From positions 2,170,001 through 2,234,000 of the forward strand of contig NZ_CP045643.1 of assembly GCF_009498275.1 (NCBI RefSeq): 64,000 bases of DNA, given 5' to 3'. The notes under the pieces were generated by a model that saw nothing but the letters and a program-made list of their open reading frames with translations, had not been told where the DNA came from and ran no database searches. Numbering within the stretch: position 1 is the stretch's first letter; each line of letters begins with the position of its first letter. Shown here piece after piece: positions 34,959 to 43,035 of this stretch. Both the position numbers and the translations under genes were made by a program. This DNA is from Streptomyces fagopyri. Lineage in GTDB: Bacteria; Actinomycetota; Actinomycetes; Streptomycetales; Streptomycetaceae.

Positions 34959-35306
34959 ATGTCCCCCTGGGTGACACAGGGGTCGTGCGGCTCACGTGCC
35001 CCGAGCAGAATGAGAGACTAGCTGTGGATCTTGCCGGTTTCGGCGGTTCTGGATTCTTTTACCGGGATCCCCGGGAAGCGGAACCGGAGCGGGCGTCCAG
35101 GCGTCCAAGCCCTTCGCTCCCGAGCGGTGCCGGCGTCCGACGCACACCGCGGCCCAGGACGCGCTCCGACCGCGACGGGTCCGGCACCCCGACGACGCCC
35201 GGACCACCCGACGCGACGCCGGCCCCCTGAGCCCGGCGTCAGGCGTCAGGCGTCAGGCGTCAGGCGTCAGGCGTCAGGCGTCAGGCGTCAGGCGTCAGGC
35301 CGATGG
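34959..35306. other. Gene-less 348-bp spacer ending in a heptamer array
   Basis: Upstream region of the small hypothetical gene and downstream region of the XRE regulator gene. It contains a TAGTCT-like element on the minus strand near 35028, a GGGATCCCCGGGAAGC stretch, and at its right edge nine GGCGTCA heptamers. No gene is visible. Confidence 0.5.
35235..35300 (+). repeat. GGCGTCA heptanucleotide tandem array, nine perfect copies
   Basis: Nine uninterrupted 7-bp units from 35235 to 35297, then GGC. The array ends just past the stop of the XRE regulator gene at 35307. A perfect 7-bp array is prone to slippage, so copy number probably differs between strains. Confidence 0.95.
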
Positions 35307-35702
35307 TCAGCCCCGGTGGGCGTCGCGGCCCAGGAGGGATTCCACGAGCGCGGCGACATGGCGCCGGTCGTCGACGGAGAGCTGCTGGACGCTCGCGATG
35401 AGCAGGTCCACCTCGGGATCGGCCGAGACGCCGGTGTCCACCACGGCGGACGCCGGGTCCGTCGCGTACACGTGAATGCCGCAGGCCTCCGCGGCGGCAC
35501 GGCGCACCGTGTCCAACGACAGTCCGAGCCCCTTGGACAACCCCTCCAGCGTGCTGGGCTGTGGCATGCGCACCACGCGCTCGGCCGTCGCCAGGTGATG
35601 GACCGTGGAGCGCGGGATGCCGCCCCGACGTGCCACTTCTCCGTAGGACCAGCCCTCACGGTCGAGGCGATCTCTGATGATCTGCTGCAGTGCGTTGGCC
35701 AC
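35307..35702 (-). CDS. XRE-family regulator of the adjacent peptide cluster (candidate)
   Basis: A 131-residue protein with an N-terminal helix-turn-helix (about 10-70: WSYGEVARRGGIPRSTVHHL, then TLEGLSKGLGLSLDTVRRAA) and a short helical C-terminus ending LIASVQQLSVDDRRHVAALV. It starts at GTG 35702 with AGGAAG 9 nt upstream. It is divergent from the peptide genes, and the 230-bp gap holds two GTCCRA-N5-TTGGAC palindromes. It is the natural candidate to bind them. A nine-copy heptamer array directly follows its stop. Confidence 0.88.
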   Translation of the reverse strand: MANALQQIIRDRLDREGWSYGEVARRGGIPRSTVHHLATAERVVRMPQPSTLEGLSKGLGLSLDTVRRAAAEACGIHVYATDPASAVVDTGVSADPEVDLLIASVQQLSVDDRRHVAALVESLLGRDAHRG

Positions 35703-35830
35703 CGATGGTCACTTCCTGCTCGCCGCCGGGCGGAACTCTTCCAAGCGGGATCGATTCTACGTGGGGCTTCGCTCAGGCCCCAGAAGTCTTTCCCCGAACC
35801 GCTTGCGCGGCGAGCTCTGGGGCTACTACT

Positions 35831-35869
35831 GTCCAATCTCGTTGGACAGCACGTCCGACAAGATTGGAC
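35831..35869. promoter_or_regulatory. Two tandem palindromic operators upstream of the peptide genes
   Basis: GTCCAA-N5-TTGGAC (35831-35847, extending to TGTCCAA/TTGGACA) and GTCCGA-N5-TTGGAC (35853-35869). Their centres are 22 bp apart, about two helical turns, so two dimers would bind the same DNA face. They lie 129 bp from the XRE regulator start and 63 bp from the first peptide gene. Confidence 0.7.
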
Positions 35870-35932
35870 GAAGTTTGGGGGGAACCTGCCTTCGTTCGAT
35901 CGGAAATGTCTATCCCTGAGGGGGAATTGATC

Positions 35933-36148
35933 ATGATGGACAACCGTGAACTCGACACCGAGTCCGCCGAGCTGCTGCCCGGTCGCGAGGCCCTCGGACG
36001 TCTGAAGTTCAGCTTCGGCCGTACCACCAACGTGACCAAGCACGTCGCCAACATCAGCGCCCACAACGAGTCCGCCGCGCTCAACGACCACTCCAGTTGG
36101 TCGGACGCGTCGTCCAGCGCCGCCCAGGCCATCAACGTCTCGCAGTAG
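35933..36148 (+). CDS. Putative precursor peptide, copy 1
   Basis: A 71-residue peptide starting at tandem ATGs (35933/35936) behind GAGGGGGAA. The N-terminal part (ESAELLPGREALGRLKFSFG) is charged and amphipathic, like a leader that binds a recognition domain. The rest is rich in Asn, Ser, Ala and His, contains no Cys, and ends SSSAAQAINVSQ. It is almost identical to the next gene's product; only the N-terminal ten residues and a patch near the C-terminus differ. Its neighbour is a protease with a PqqD-like domain, so it is probably modified or cleaved. The final product is unknown. Confidence 0.8.
   Translation: MMDNRELDTESAELLPGREALGRLKFSFGRTTNVTKHVANISAHNESAALNDHSSWSDASSSAAQAINVSQ
35960..36104 (+). 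repeat. 145-bp gene duplication, copy 1
   Basis: Matches 36300-36444 (offset 340 bp) with only two silent differences (CGT/CGC and AGT/AGC). This shows either recent duplication or gene conversion between the two peptide genes. Confidence 0.95.
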
Positions 36149-36269
36149 TCCGGCACGGGACGCCCGCCCGCGTCTCCGCCCACCTCCGCGACACCGGACG
36201 CCATGCCCGCGTCCGTCCTCGCGTCACCACCACGACCACTCAACGAACCACGTCCCGAAAGGACATCCC

Positions 36270-36488
36270 ATGAGCATGGACATGAACGAGCTGCAGTCCG
36301 AGTCCGCCGAGCTGCTGCCCGGTCGCGAGGCCCTCGGACGCCTGAAGTTCAGCTTCGGCCGTACCACCAACGTGACCAAGCACGTCGCCAACATCAGCGC
36401 CCACAACGAGTCCGCCGCGCTCAACGACCACTCCAGCTGGTCGGTGGCCGAGTCCAGCGCCAGCCAGGCGATCAACGTCTCGCAGTAA
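36270..36488 (+). CDS. Putative precursor peptide, copy 2
   Basis: A 72-residue paralogue of the preceding peptide, beginning MSMDMNELQ behind AAAGGACATCCC. From ESAELLPGREALG to DHSSWS the two are identical. This copy then reads VAESSASQAINVSQ, against DASSSAAQAINVSQ in copy 1. The last six residues, AINVSQ, are shared and may mark the processed end. There is no Cys and no signal peptide. It is followed after 78 bp by the RRE/M50 membrane protease gene with its own GGGGGAAGGA ribosome-binding site. Co-transcription of all four genes is likely. Confidence 0.82.
   Translation: MSMDMNELQSESAELLPGREALGRLKFSFGRTTNVTKHVANISAHNESAALNDHSSWSVAESSASQAINVSQ
36300..36444 (+). repeat. 145-bp gene duplication, copy 2
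   Basis: Partner of 35960-36104. Sequence outside the block (leader codons, intergenic DNA, C-terminal codons) diverges, so the duplication or conversion is limited to the coding core. Confidence 0.95.
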
Positions 36489-36566
36489 CACCCGCCGCGC
36501 AACGGCTGTTCGGCGGACCGCGCCCGGGGCGGGCGCGGTCCGCCCTTGGGGGGGGAAGGACCACAC

Positions 36567-38483
36567 ATGACGGCACTGGGGGACGGGCCCGCGTTGCTGT
36601 ACGACACCGGGTCGCCGGTGCCGGGGCCGGGAGGAATCCCGGTCACCTACGAGCAGTTCGCCACGGGGACGCTGCCGGTTGTCGGCGCCGGCGTCGAGGT
36701 ACTGCCGGTACCCCGACTCAGCTCCGGGCTCAAACTGCACGGGGAGTACCAGGGGTCGGGCTTCACCGACCCGAAGTACATCGCGCGCCGCGGCGACGGC
36801 CAGGTCGTGCAGCTGTCCCGGCTGCTGTACCTGGTCGCCTCCGCGATCGACGGCGTACACGACATCGAGACCATCTCGCACCGGGTGAGCGCCCGCTACG
36901 GGCGCGAACTCAGCGCGGAGAACGTGCGCTATCTGGTCGAGGAGAAGCTCGACCCGCTGGGCGTCACCGTGCCGGAGGGGCAGGACGAGGAGGAGATCAC
37001 CGCGCCGCGGTCCGATCTGCTCCTCGCCCTGAAGGGGCACCGGATCATCTTCAACGAGCGCAGGGCGGGCCGGATCGCCCGCTCGCTGGCCTGGCTGCAC
37101 CGCCCCACGGTGGTCGTGCTGATGCTGGCGGCGGCCGTGGCGATGGACGTCTGGCTGTTCGGCTTCTTCGGCGCGGTCGAACCCGTGCTGCAGGTCCTCG
37201 ACCAGCCGGTGCTGATGCTCGTCGTGTTCGGACTCACCGTGGCCTCACTCGTCTTCCACGAGTTCGGTCACGCCTCGGCCTGCAGATACGGAGGCGCGCG
37301 GCCGGGGTGCATCGGCTGCGGGCTCTTCCTCATCTGGCCGTCCATGTACACCGACGTGACGGACATCTACCGGATCGGACGGGCCGGACGGCTCCGCACC
37401 GACCTGGGCGGGGTGTACTTCAACCTCGTCTTCATGCTCGCCATGACGGGCGCGTACTTCGCCACCGGTCAGCAGTTCTTCCTGGCCACGGTGTATCTCG
37501 GGCACTTCGAGATCCTGGAGCAGCTGATGCCGGCCGTCCGGCTGGACGGCTACTACATCCTCGGCGACCTGGCCGGCGTCCCGGATCTCTACGGCAAGAT
37601 CAAACCGATCCTGCTCAGCACGGTGCCCGGACGGCGCGGGAAGGCGGCCCGCGCCGAGGTCGTCGGGCTCAAGAAGTCCTCCCGCACCATCATCACCACG
37701 TGGGTCCTCACGATGGTGCCGCTGCTGATCGGTGAACTCGGCTACGCGCTGTGGAACCTGCCGCGGATCGTCGCCACGATGGTCCGCTCGCTCACCGCGC
37801 AGGTCGTGGGCACGGGCGACGCCTTCGTCAACGGCCAGATCGCCGCCGGTCTGATCGGGGTGATCGGCTGCTTCATGCTGCTGTGCCCGATGGCCGGTGT
37901 GGTCTACCTGTCGGTGAAGATGGGCGGCCGGGTCTTCCGTGCCGCCAAGCGCTCGACCGACGACAAGCCGCGGCTGAGGGTGACGCTGTGCGCGCTGGCG
38001 CTGGTCGGTCTGGGCACGCTGAGCTACGCGTGGGTCTCCGGTGTGACGCCCGAGCCGTTGCCGAAGCGGCCGCCGATCGCCCCGATCCTCCAGCCCGGTG
38101 TGTCCACGGCGGAGCCGCCCGCCCGGCAGGCGACCGCACCCGGACCGCAGGCGTCGCCGTCCGGCACCGCCGCGGTCCCGCCGTCCGGCGCCGCGTCCCC
38201 CGGTGCCTCGGGCGCCGCCTCGGCGAGTGCCTCGGCCTCGCCCAGCGCGGACGCCGGGGCCTCCGCGTCGCCCAGCGCGGGCCCGTCCAAGAAGCCGGCC
38301 GAGCCCACCGGCGGCCAGAACACGACGGGTTCGGCCACGGCCGGTTCGCCGGCCGGTCCTTCCGAGGGGTCCGCCGAACCGTCGCCGTCCGACGATCCGA
38401 CCTCGGCGGCGCCGACCACGGATCAGCCCACCCCGACCGACAGCCCGAGCGTGACCAGTGAACCGCCCCCGGCCGCCCAGTGA
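36567..38483 (+). CDS. Membrane M50-type metalloprotease with PqqD-like (RRE) domain
   Basis: A 638-residue membrane protein. Residues about 75-133 (VVQLSRLLYLVASAIDGVHD, then LSAENVRYLVEEKLDPLG) match a PqqD-like winged helix, the RiPP recognition element that binds leader peptides. The M50 site-2-protease domain follows: HEFGH (231-235) in the membrane and RLDGYYILGD (325-334) with the second-motif Asp. At least six hydrophobic segments lie between 180 and 510. The C-terminal 115 residues are an Ala/Ser/Pro-rich tail, probably outside the cell. It begins at ATG 36567 behind GGGGGAAGGA. Next to the peptide genes it is the likely maturation or export protease. Confidence 0.88.
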   Translation: MTALGDGPALLYDTGSPVPGPGGIPVTYEQFATGTLPVVGAGVEVLPVPRLSSGLKLHGEYQGSGFTDPKYIARRGDGQVVQLSRLLYLVASAIDGVHDIETISHRVSARYGRELSAENVRYLVEEKLDPLGVTVPEGQDEEEITAPRSDLLLALKGHRIIFNERRAGRIARSLAWLHRPTVVVLMLAAAVAMDVWLFGFFGAVEPVLQVLDQPVLMLVVFGLTVASLVFHEFGHASACRYGGARPGCIGCGLFLIWPSMYTDVTDIYRIGRAGRLRTDLGGVYFNLVFMLAMTGAYFATGQQFFLATVYLGHFEILEQLMPAVRLDGYYILGDLAGVPDLYGKIKPILLSTVPGRRGKAARAEVVGLKKSSRTIITTWVLTMVPLLIGELGYALWNLPRIVATMVRSLTAQVVGTGDAFVNGQIAAGLIGVIGCFMLLCPMAGVVYLSVKMGGRVFRAAKRSTDDKPRLRVTLCALALVGLGTLSYAWVSGVTPEPLPKRPPIAPILQPGVSTAEPPARQATAPGPQASPSGTAAVPPSGAASPGASGAASASASASPSADAGASASPSAGPSKKPAEPTGGQNTTGSATAGSPAGPSEGSAEPSPSDDPTSAAPTTDQPTPTDSPSVTSEPPPAAQ

Positions 38484-38520
38484 CCGGCCGCACACTGCAC
38501 CGACACCACAGGAGAACCAT

Positions 38521-39222
38521 GTGAGCACACACGTCAACGCCCATCGAAAGCCGAATCCCGTCGGCACGTCCCTCGGCCGAAAGGCCATGCGCATAGGCCT
38601 GTTCGCGGCCGGCGCGGCCGGTATCGCCGCCGCCGTACCGGCCCAGGCCGCCACGGCGGCGGCCGGCGGCATGGGACGCAACGCCGCCGTCGCCGAGGAC
38701 CACACCTTCAGCCACGCCGACCGGGCCCATCCGACCCAGGTCAAGGACTCCTTCACCGTGCGGCAGTTCGGCACGGTGACCTCCGCGGGCATCCGCAACC
38801 AGGCCAACGCGGTCTCCGTCGGCTGCTCGGTCGACGCGCACTGCCGGTCGGTGGCCCTGTCCTTCCAGATCGTCACCCTCGCGGGCCAGCACACGCGCCT
38901 GAACGCCGTGAACCTCAGCGACGCGGCGAACCAGCACTGCGACGGATGCCAGACCCTGGCCGGCGCCTACCAGTTCGTGGTCTCCACCGCGCGTCCGATC
39001 ACTCTGGACAGTGCGACCAGGAACCGGCTCGCCGACATCCACCGCAGGCTCGACGAGTTGAGCCGCTCCGGTATCCCGGCCGTGGACCTCAAGACGAAGG
39101 TCGACGCGCTGGCCGCCGAGGTCACCGGAGTCCTGCACGACGCGGTGGCCGACGCGCCCAAGGCCGCGGACCAGCCGGCCGTGGCGGTGCACCGTCACAT
39201 GGACGGCTGGCCCGGCCGCTGA
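38521..39222 (+). CDS. Secreted four-cysteine protein linked to the peptide system
   Basis: A 233-residue exported protein. A signal peptide (about 22-43, cleavage near AQA-AT) is followed by a domain with two Cys pairs: GCSVDAHCRSVALSFQIV (Cys102, Cys108) and NQHCDGCQTLAGAYQFVV (Cys140, Cys143). A helical C-terminal part follows (LADIHRRLDELSRSG). The pattern C-x5-C...C-x2-C with SFQ and YQFVV strands suggests a small disulfide-stabilised fold. It begins at GTG 38521 with AGGAG 7 nt upstream, 37 bp after the protease gene. It may receive, display or protect the processed peptide. No function is known. Confidence 0.8.
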   Translation: MSTHVNAHRKPNPVGTSLGRKAMRIGLFAAGAAGIAAAVPAQAATAAAGGMGRNAAVAEDHTFSHADRAHPTQVKDSFTVRQFGTVTSAGIRNQANAVSVGCSVDAHCRSVALSFQIVTLAGQHTRLNAVNLSDAANQHCDGCQTLAGAYQFVVSTARPITLDSATRNRLADIHRRLDELSRSGIPAVDLKTKVDALAAEVTGVLHDAVADAPKAADQPAVAVHRHMDGWPGR

Positions 39223-39382
39223 ACAAGGCCGCCGCACGCTGCCGTCGGCGAACACCGCCGGCGGACGTCGTCGCCCGAGACTCTCGCGCGACGATGACGT
39301 GAGGCCGCCGAACGACGGCGCGGGGCCGTTGAGCGGGGCCGTCGGCTCACGCCACCGCCCCCTCGCCCAGGGCCACTGAGAG

Positions 39383-39420
39383 GGGTACGGCGTCACCGAC
39401 CGGCCGGTGACGCCGTACCC
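39383..39420. terminator. Bidirectional stem-loop terminator
   Basis: GGGTACGGCGTCACCG (39383-39398) and CGGTGACGCCGTACCC (39405-39420) make a perfect 16-bp stem with a 6-nt loop, between the convergent secreted-protein and methyltransferase genes. Confidence 0.85.
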
Positions 39421-39429
39421 GTGCCCTGC

Positions 39430-40158
39430 TCACCCTGCGGTGCGACCCGCCACCAGCCACTTCGAGGGCAGTTCGATCCGGGTGCCGACCGCGGTGTACT
39501 CCGCGGTGACGAGTGGGAGTTCACCGCTCGCGAGGACGGTGAGCCCGGCCGCGCCGAGGTGGTCGGGAACGGACTCGTCGGAGACCTCGCCGGGGGCGAT
39601 GCCGTGCCGGAGGATGGGTGCCAGCTTGGCCGGAGGGCCGTCGGCACCCTGCGCGAGTTCCATCAGGACGGGGCGGGCGGCCTCCGAGAGCTCGACGAGG
39701 AACACGCGTCCGCGCTCCCCCACCAGAGTGGCGATGCCGTCCACCAGCGGCTGGCGGTCCTCCGGTTCGCACTGGTGGAGCACGCCCCGCATATAGACGT
39801 TGGCGTCACCGAGCTCCGCGTGCAGGCGCTGCACCTCGCTCTTCTCCGACGCGTCGAGCAGCTGGTAGGTCGCCTGCCCCGCGGTGTCGGCGTGGCGGGC
39901 GTGGTCCAGCGCGGCGGCCGAGATGTCGGTGCCGACGACACGCGGGAAGCGGTCGGCGAGGAAACGGGTCTGGGTGCCGTTGCCGCAGCCCAGGTCGACG
40001 AGAGGCAGTCCGTGGAACGTCACGTACGGTTCGAAGAGAGCGAGATGGACGCCCGCGGTGAGGGCGGGCTCCGCATCCCAGAAGACGGCTCCCTGTTCGT
40101 CGGGAGCCTCGCGCCAGAAGCCCTCCCAGGCTCCCCTGTACCGACTCGTCACGCTCAT
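39430..40158 (-). CDS. Class I SAM-dependent methyltransferase
   Basis: A 242-residue methyltransferase. The N-terminal WEGFWREAPDEQGAVFWD precedes motif I LPLVDLGCGNGTQTRFLA and the acidic strand end VVGTDISAAALDHA. The core then reads VYMRGVLHQCEPEDRQPLV. The architecture recalls thiopurine/small-molecule methyltransferases. The ATG at 40158 is the start. It runs convergent to the peptide cluster behind a strong terminator, so it is probably not part of that unit. The substrate is unknown. Confidence 0.87.
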   Translation of the reverse strand: MSVTSRYRGAWEGFWREAPDEQGAVFWDAEPALTAGVHLALFEPYVTFHGLPLVDLGCGNGTQTRFLADRFPRVVGTDISAAALDHARHADTAGQATYQLLDASEKSEVQRLHAELGDANVYMRGVLHQCEPEDRQPLVDGIATLVGERGRVFLVELSEAARPVLMELAQGADGPPAKLAPILRHGIAPGEVSDESVPDHLGAAGLTVLASGELPLVTAEYTAVGTRIELPSKWLVAGRTAG

Positions 40159-40343
40159 GCCCGCTCCCCAGGTAGCGCCGCCGCCCGCCGAGCACGACGG
40201 GCGAGATCGGTCTATCGCGCCTGGAGTGCGCCGACAAGCGTGCGGCGCATTCCTTCACCGGTCATTTCGATCCGTGTACGCCGTCGCACGCCCCTTGCGC
40301 CCCCACGAGCCCCGGGAGTGCGCACGTAAGTCCCCGGTGCGTG

Positions 40344-42881
40344 TCAGCGCCGCGGCAGCGTCAGTTCGAACCACACGGTCTTGCCCGCGCCGGTGCGGCT
40401 CGTGCCCCATTCCCGGGCCAGCGTGCTGACGACACGCAGGCCGCGTCCGAACTCGTCGCCGGGGCCAGCGCTGAGCAGCGTGGGCAGGTTGTGGTCGTCG
40501 TCGGCCACCTCGCACAGCAGGGTGTCGCCGCGCACGAGGCGCAGTTCGACCCGGCGGCCGCGCGTGTGCCGTACGGCGTTCGCCACCAGTTCGCCGGCCA
40601 TCAGCTCGGCGGGGTCGGCGAGCCGTCCCAGGCCCCACTCGTGCAGCTGCTCACGGACGGCGGCGCGGGCCCGGCCCGCCTCGGCCGGATCGGAAGCGAG
40701 CCGCCATTCGGCGATGTCCTCGGACTCGATGCCGTTGAGCCGCGCCATCAGCAGAGCCACGTCGTCCTTGCGGCCGCCGCGGGTGTTGAGGGCCCGGATG
40801 ATCGTGTCGCAGGCGTCGTCCATGGACGCGGCCGGGTGGGCGGCGGACTCGCAGAGCGTGGCGAGGCCGACCCCGATGTCCTCGCCGCGCACCTCGACCA
40901 GGCCGTCGGTGCACATCACGAGCCGGTCGCCGGGCGCCACCGGTACGCGCACCGCCTCGAAGGGGACACCGCCGACCCCGATGGGCGCGCCGGTGGGCAG
41001 GTCGAGCAGATCGCTGTGGCCGTCCCCGGCGCGGACCAGGACGGGCGGGATGTGGCCCGCGTTGGCGAGGTGCAGCTCACCGGCGATGGGGTCGTAGACG
41101 GCGTACAGACACGTCGCGAGATAGTGCTCGCCGAGCCGCTGGGCCAGGTCGTCGAGGTTGCGCAGGAGCTGGGCCGGCGGCAGGTCGAGTGCCGCCATGG
41201 TCTGCACGGCGGTCCGCAACTGGCCCATCATCGCGGCCGAGTTGAGGCCGTGACCCATCACGTCGCCGACGACGAGGGCGGTGCGGGAGCCGGGCAGTTT
41301 CACGGAGTCGAACCAGTCGCCGCCGACGCGGCCGAGGAGCGTGCCGGGCAGGTAGCGGGTGGCGATGTCACAACCGGCCATGCGGGGCGCTATCTGCGGC
41401 AGCATGCTGTCCTGGAGGGTCTCGGCGACGCTCTCCTGGTACGTGTACATACGGGCGTTGTCGAGCACTAGCCCGGCCCTGGCGGCGAGTTCGGCGCCGG
41501 TGACCCGGTCCATGTCGTTGAACTCGACTCGCTCCGGGTGACGCAGCAGGACCATGAAGCCGAGCACCACGTTGCGGGCCTTCAGGGGGACGACCAGCAT
41601 GGAGCGGCCGGTGATGAGGGGCCTGATGTCGCGCTTCTCGAACTGCGCGGCGATCATGTGCCCCATCTGCTTGCTGATGCGCGGCACGAGGACGGGCTCG
41701 CCGGTGGTCATGCACTGGAAGAACGGGGTGTGCGCGGGGAACGGCATGGCCTCGCCGACGGGCACGACGTCGTCCCAGCGGCCCGGCTCGTCCGTGTGCT
41801 CGAGGGCGACGCGGTGCCACATGGTGGTCGTGTCCGGCACCCCGTCGGGGAACCCCTCACCGGCGACGACCTGTTCGCGCAGATAGGTGCCCGCCACGTC
41901 GGTGAAGCGGGGTACGACGGCCCGGCTCACCTCCAGGACGGTCCGCGACAGGTCGAGGGAGGTGCCGATGCGTCCGCTGACCTCGTTGAGGAACTCCAGG
42001 CGTTCGCGCACCGCGACGTACTCGAGGTCCTCGCCCTCGTCCCCCGCGTACGGGTCGTCCTGTGCGTCCGGCGGGAGCGGCAGGCCGGCCGCCGCGGCCC
42101 CGGCGGCCCGCTCGCGGCGGGCCTTGCGCCCGGCCCGCCGAGGCACCCCCCAGTCGGGGGTGACGGGCACCCGGTCGTTCTGGCTGAACTCCATCACGGG
42201 ATAGCCGAGTTCGAGGATCTGCGCGACGATGCGGGCGCCTTCGTCCACACTCATGCTGGGCAGGATCTCGGGCAGTCTGCGGGCCAGTTCCTCGGCGCCG
42301 GGGAAGTCGGTGTGCAGCGCGAAGGCGGGGGCGATGCGCTCGACGGCCACCCGGTCGTCGGCGTGGCGCATCGCGCCCGCGTCGGCGGCCAGAACCAGCA
42401 GCCGCTCCCGCCCCGGACCCACCAGCGGGTACGCCCACCACAACACGTCGACGCGGTCGCGGTCGCGGTCGCTGTCGTGCTCGTGGTCTCGGTCCCGTTC
42501 CGCTTCGCGCTCCCGGCCGGGCACCGTGAGCCGGGCGCGCCCGGCCGCCGGGTAGGAGAGCCGCCCGTCGAGCGAGGACTCCAGGTCGGGGCCGAGCCCG
42601 TCGTACGCCGCGTACGCCGCGTACGACGCGGTCTCGTCCTCCTCCGGCAGCACACCGGAGACGGGGAGCAGGTCGACGGCCGGGTGACCCACAGCGTCCT
42701 GCTTGGAGACGCCGAACAGACGTCGGGCGCCGGTGCTCCAGTGGGACACCAGGCCGTCACGGTCCACGGCGACCACGGCCAGCGGGACGCGTCCGGCGTC
42801 GGCGTACTCCGTGACGCCGTTCCCGGCGGTGCGGCTGAGGGGTGTGCCCACTTCGGTGCGACGCGAAGTGCCGCTCTCCAT
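40344..42881 (-). CDS. PAS-GAF-SpoIIE phosphatase fused to a HATPase domain
   Basis: An 845-residue signalling protein. A PAS-like domain (about 30-160) contains a charged insertion of alternating Asp/Arg/His (about 124-144). A GAF domain (about 350-500) is followed by a PP2C/SpoIIE phosphatase (about 520-730; VGGDWFDSVKLPG, VGDVMGHGLNSAAMM and MCTDGLVEVRG carry the metal Asp residues). A C-terminal RsbW-like ATPase includes ELVANAVRHTRGR. Such fusions dephosphorylate anti-anti-sigma factors and can phosphorylate partners, controlling SigB/SigF-type sigma factors. The ATG at 42881 lies behind GGGGAGAGGGG. A candidate sigma factor is at 20073, but linkage is unproven. Confidence 0.9.
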   Translation of the reverse strand: MESGTSRRTEVGTPLSRTAGNGVTEYADAGRVPLAVVAVDRDGLVSHWSTGARRLFGVSKQDAVGHPAVDLLPVSGVLPEEDETASYAAYAAYDGLGPDLESSLDGRLSYPAAGRARLTVPGREREAERDRDHEHDSDRDRDRVDVLWWAYPLVGPGRERLLVLAADAGAMRHADDRVAVERIAPAFALHTDFPGAEELARRLPEILPSMSVDEGARIVAQILELGYPVMEFSQNDRVPVTPDWGVPRRAGRKARRERAAGAAAAGLPLPPDAQDDPYAGDEGEDLEYVAVRERLEFLNEVSGRIGTSLDLSRTVLEVSRAVVPRFTDVAGTYLREQVVAGEGFPDGVPDTTTMWHRVALEHTDEPGRWDDVVPVGEAMPFPAHTPFFQCMTTGEPVLVPRISKQMGHMIAAQFEKRDIRPLITGRSMLVVPLKARNVVLGFMVLLRHPERVEFNDMDRVTGAELAARAGLVLDNARMYTYQESVAETLQDSMLPQIAPRMAGCDIATRYLPGTLLGRVGGDWFDSVKLPGSRTALVVGDVMGHGLNSAAMMGQLRTAVQTMAALDLPPAQLLRNLDDLAQRLGEHYLATCLYAVYDPIAGELHLANAGHIPPVLVRAGDGHSDLLDLPTGAPIGVGGVPFEAVRVPVAPGDRLVMCTDGLVEVRGEDIGVGLATLCESAAHPAASMDDACDTIIRALNTRGGRKDDVALLMARLNGIESEDIAEWRLASDPAEAGRARAAVREQLHEWGLGRLADPAELMAGELVANAVRHTRGRRVELRLVRGDTLLCEVADDDHNLPTLLSAGPGDEFGRGLRVVSTLAREWGTSRTGAGKTVWFELTLPRR

Positions 42882-43035
42882 GGCCCTGGCCCCTCTCCCC
42901 GCGGCTCGGCAAGATCTGTGCCGCACCCACCACCGTACGACCGCGGCGCGGCGCCGTGTGCGGCAATAGGGGAATTGACCTTTCCCGGGGGCGCTCCGGC
43001 GCACCACCCGTCCCCACGGCGGCGGGTGCCACCGG

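Noticed and set aside
35933..36488. Small genes as chaplin/rodlin or lanthipeptide precursors
   Set aside because: No signal peptide, no Cys, and no LanB/LanM/LanKC enzyme nearby. Their context is an RRE-M50 protease instead.
39430..40158. Methyltransferase as a member of the peptide-maturation cluster
   Set aside because: It is transcribed in the opposite direction and separated by a perfect 16-bp-stem terminator. No evidence ties it to the peptides.
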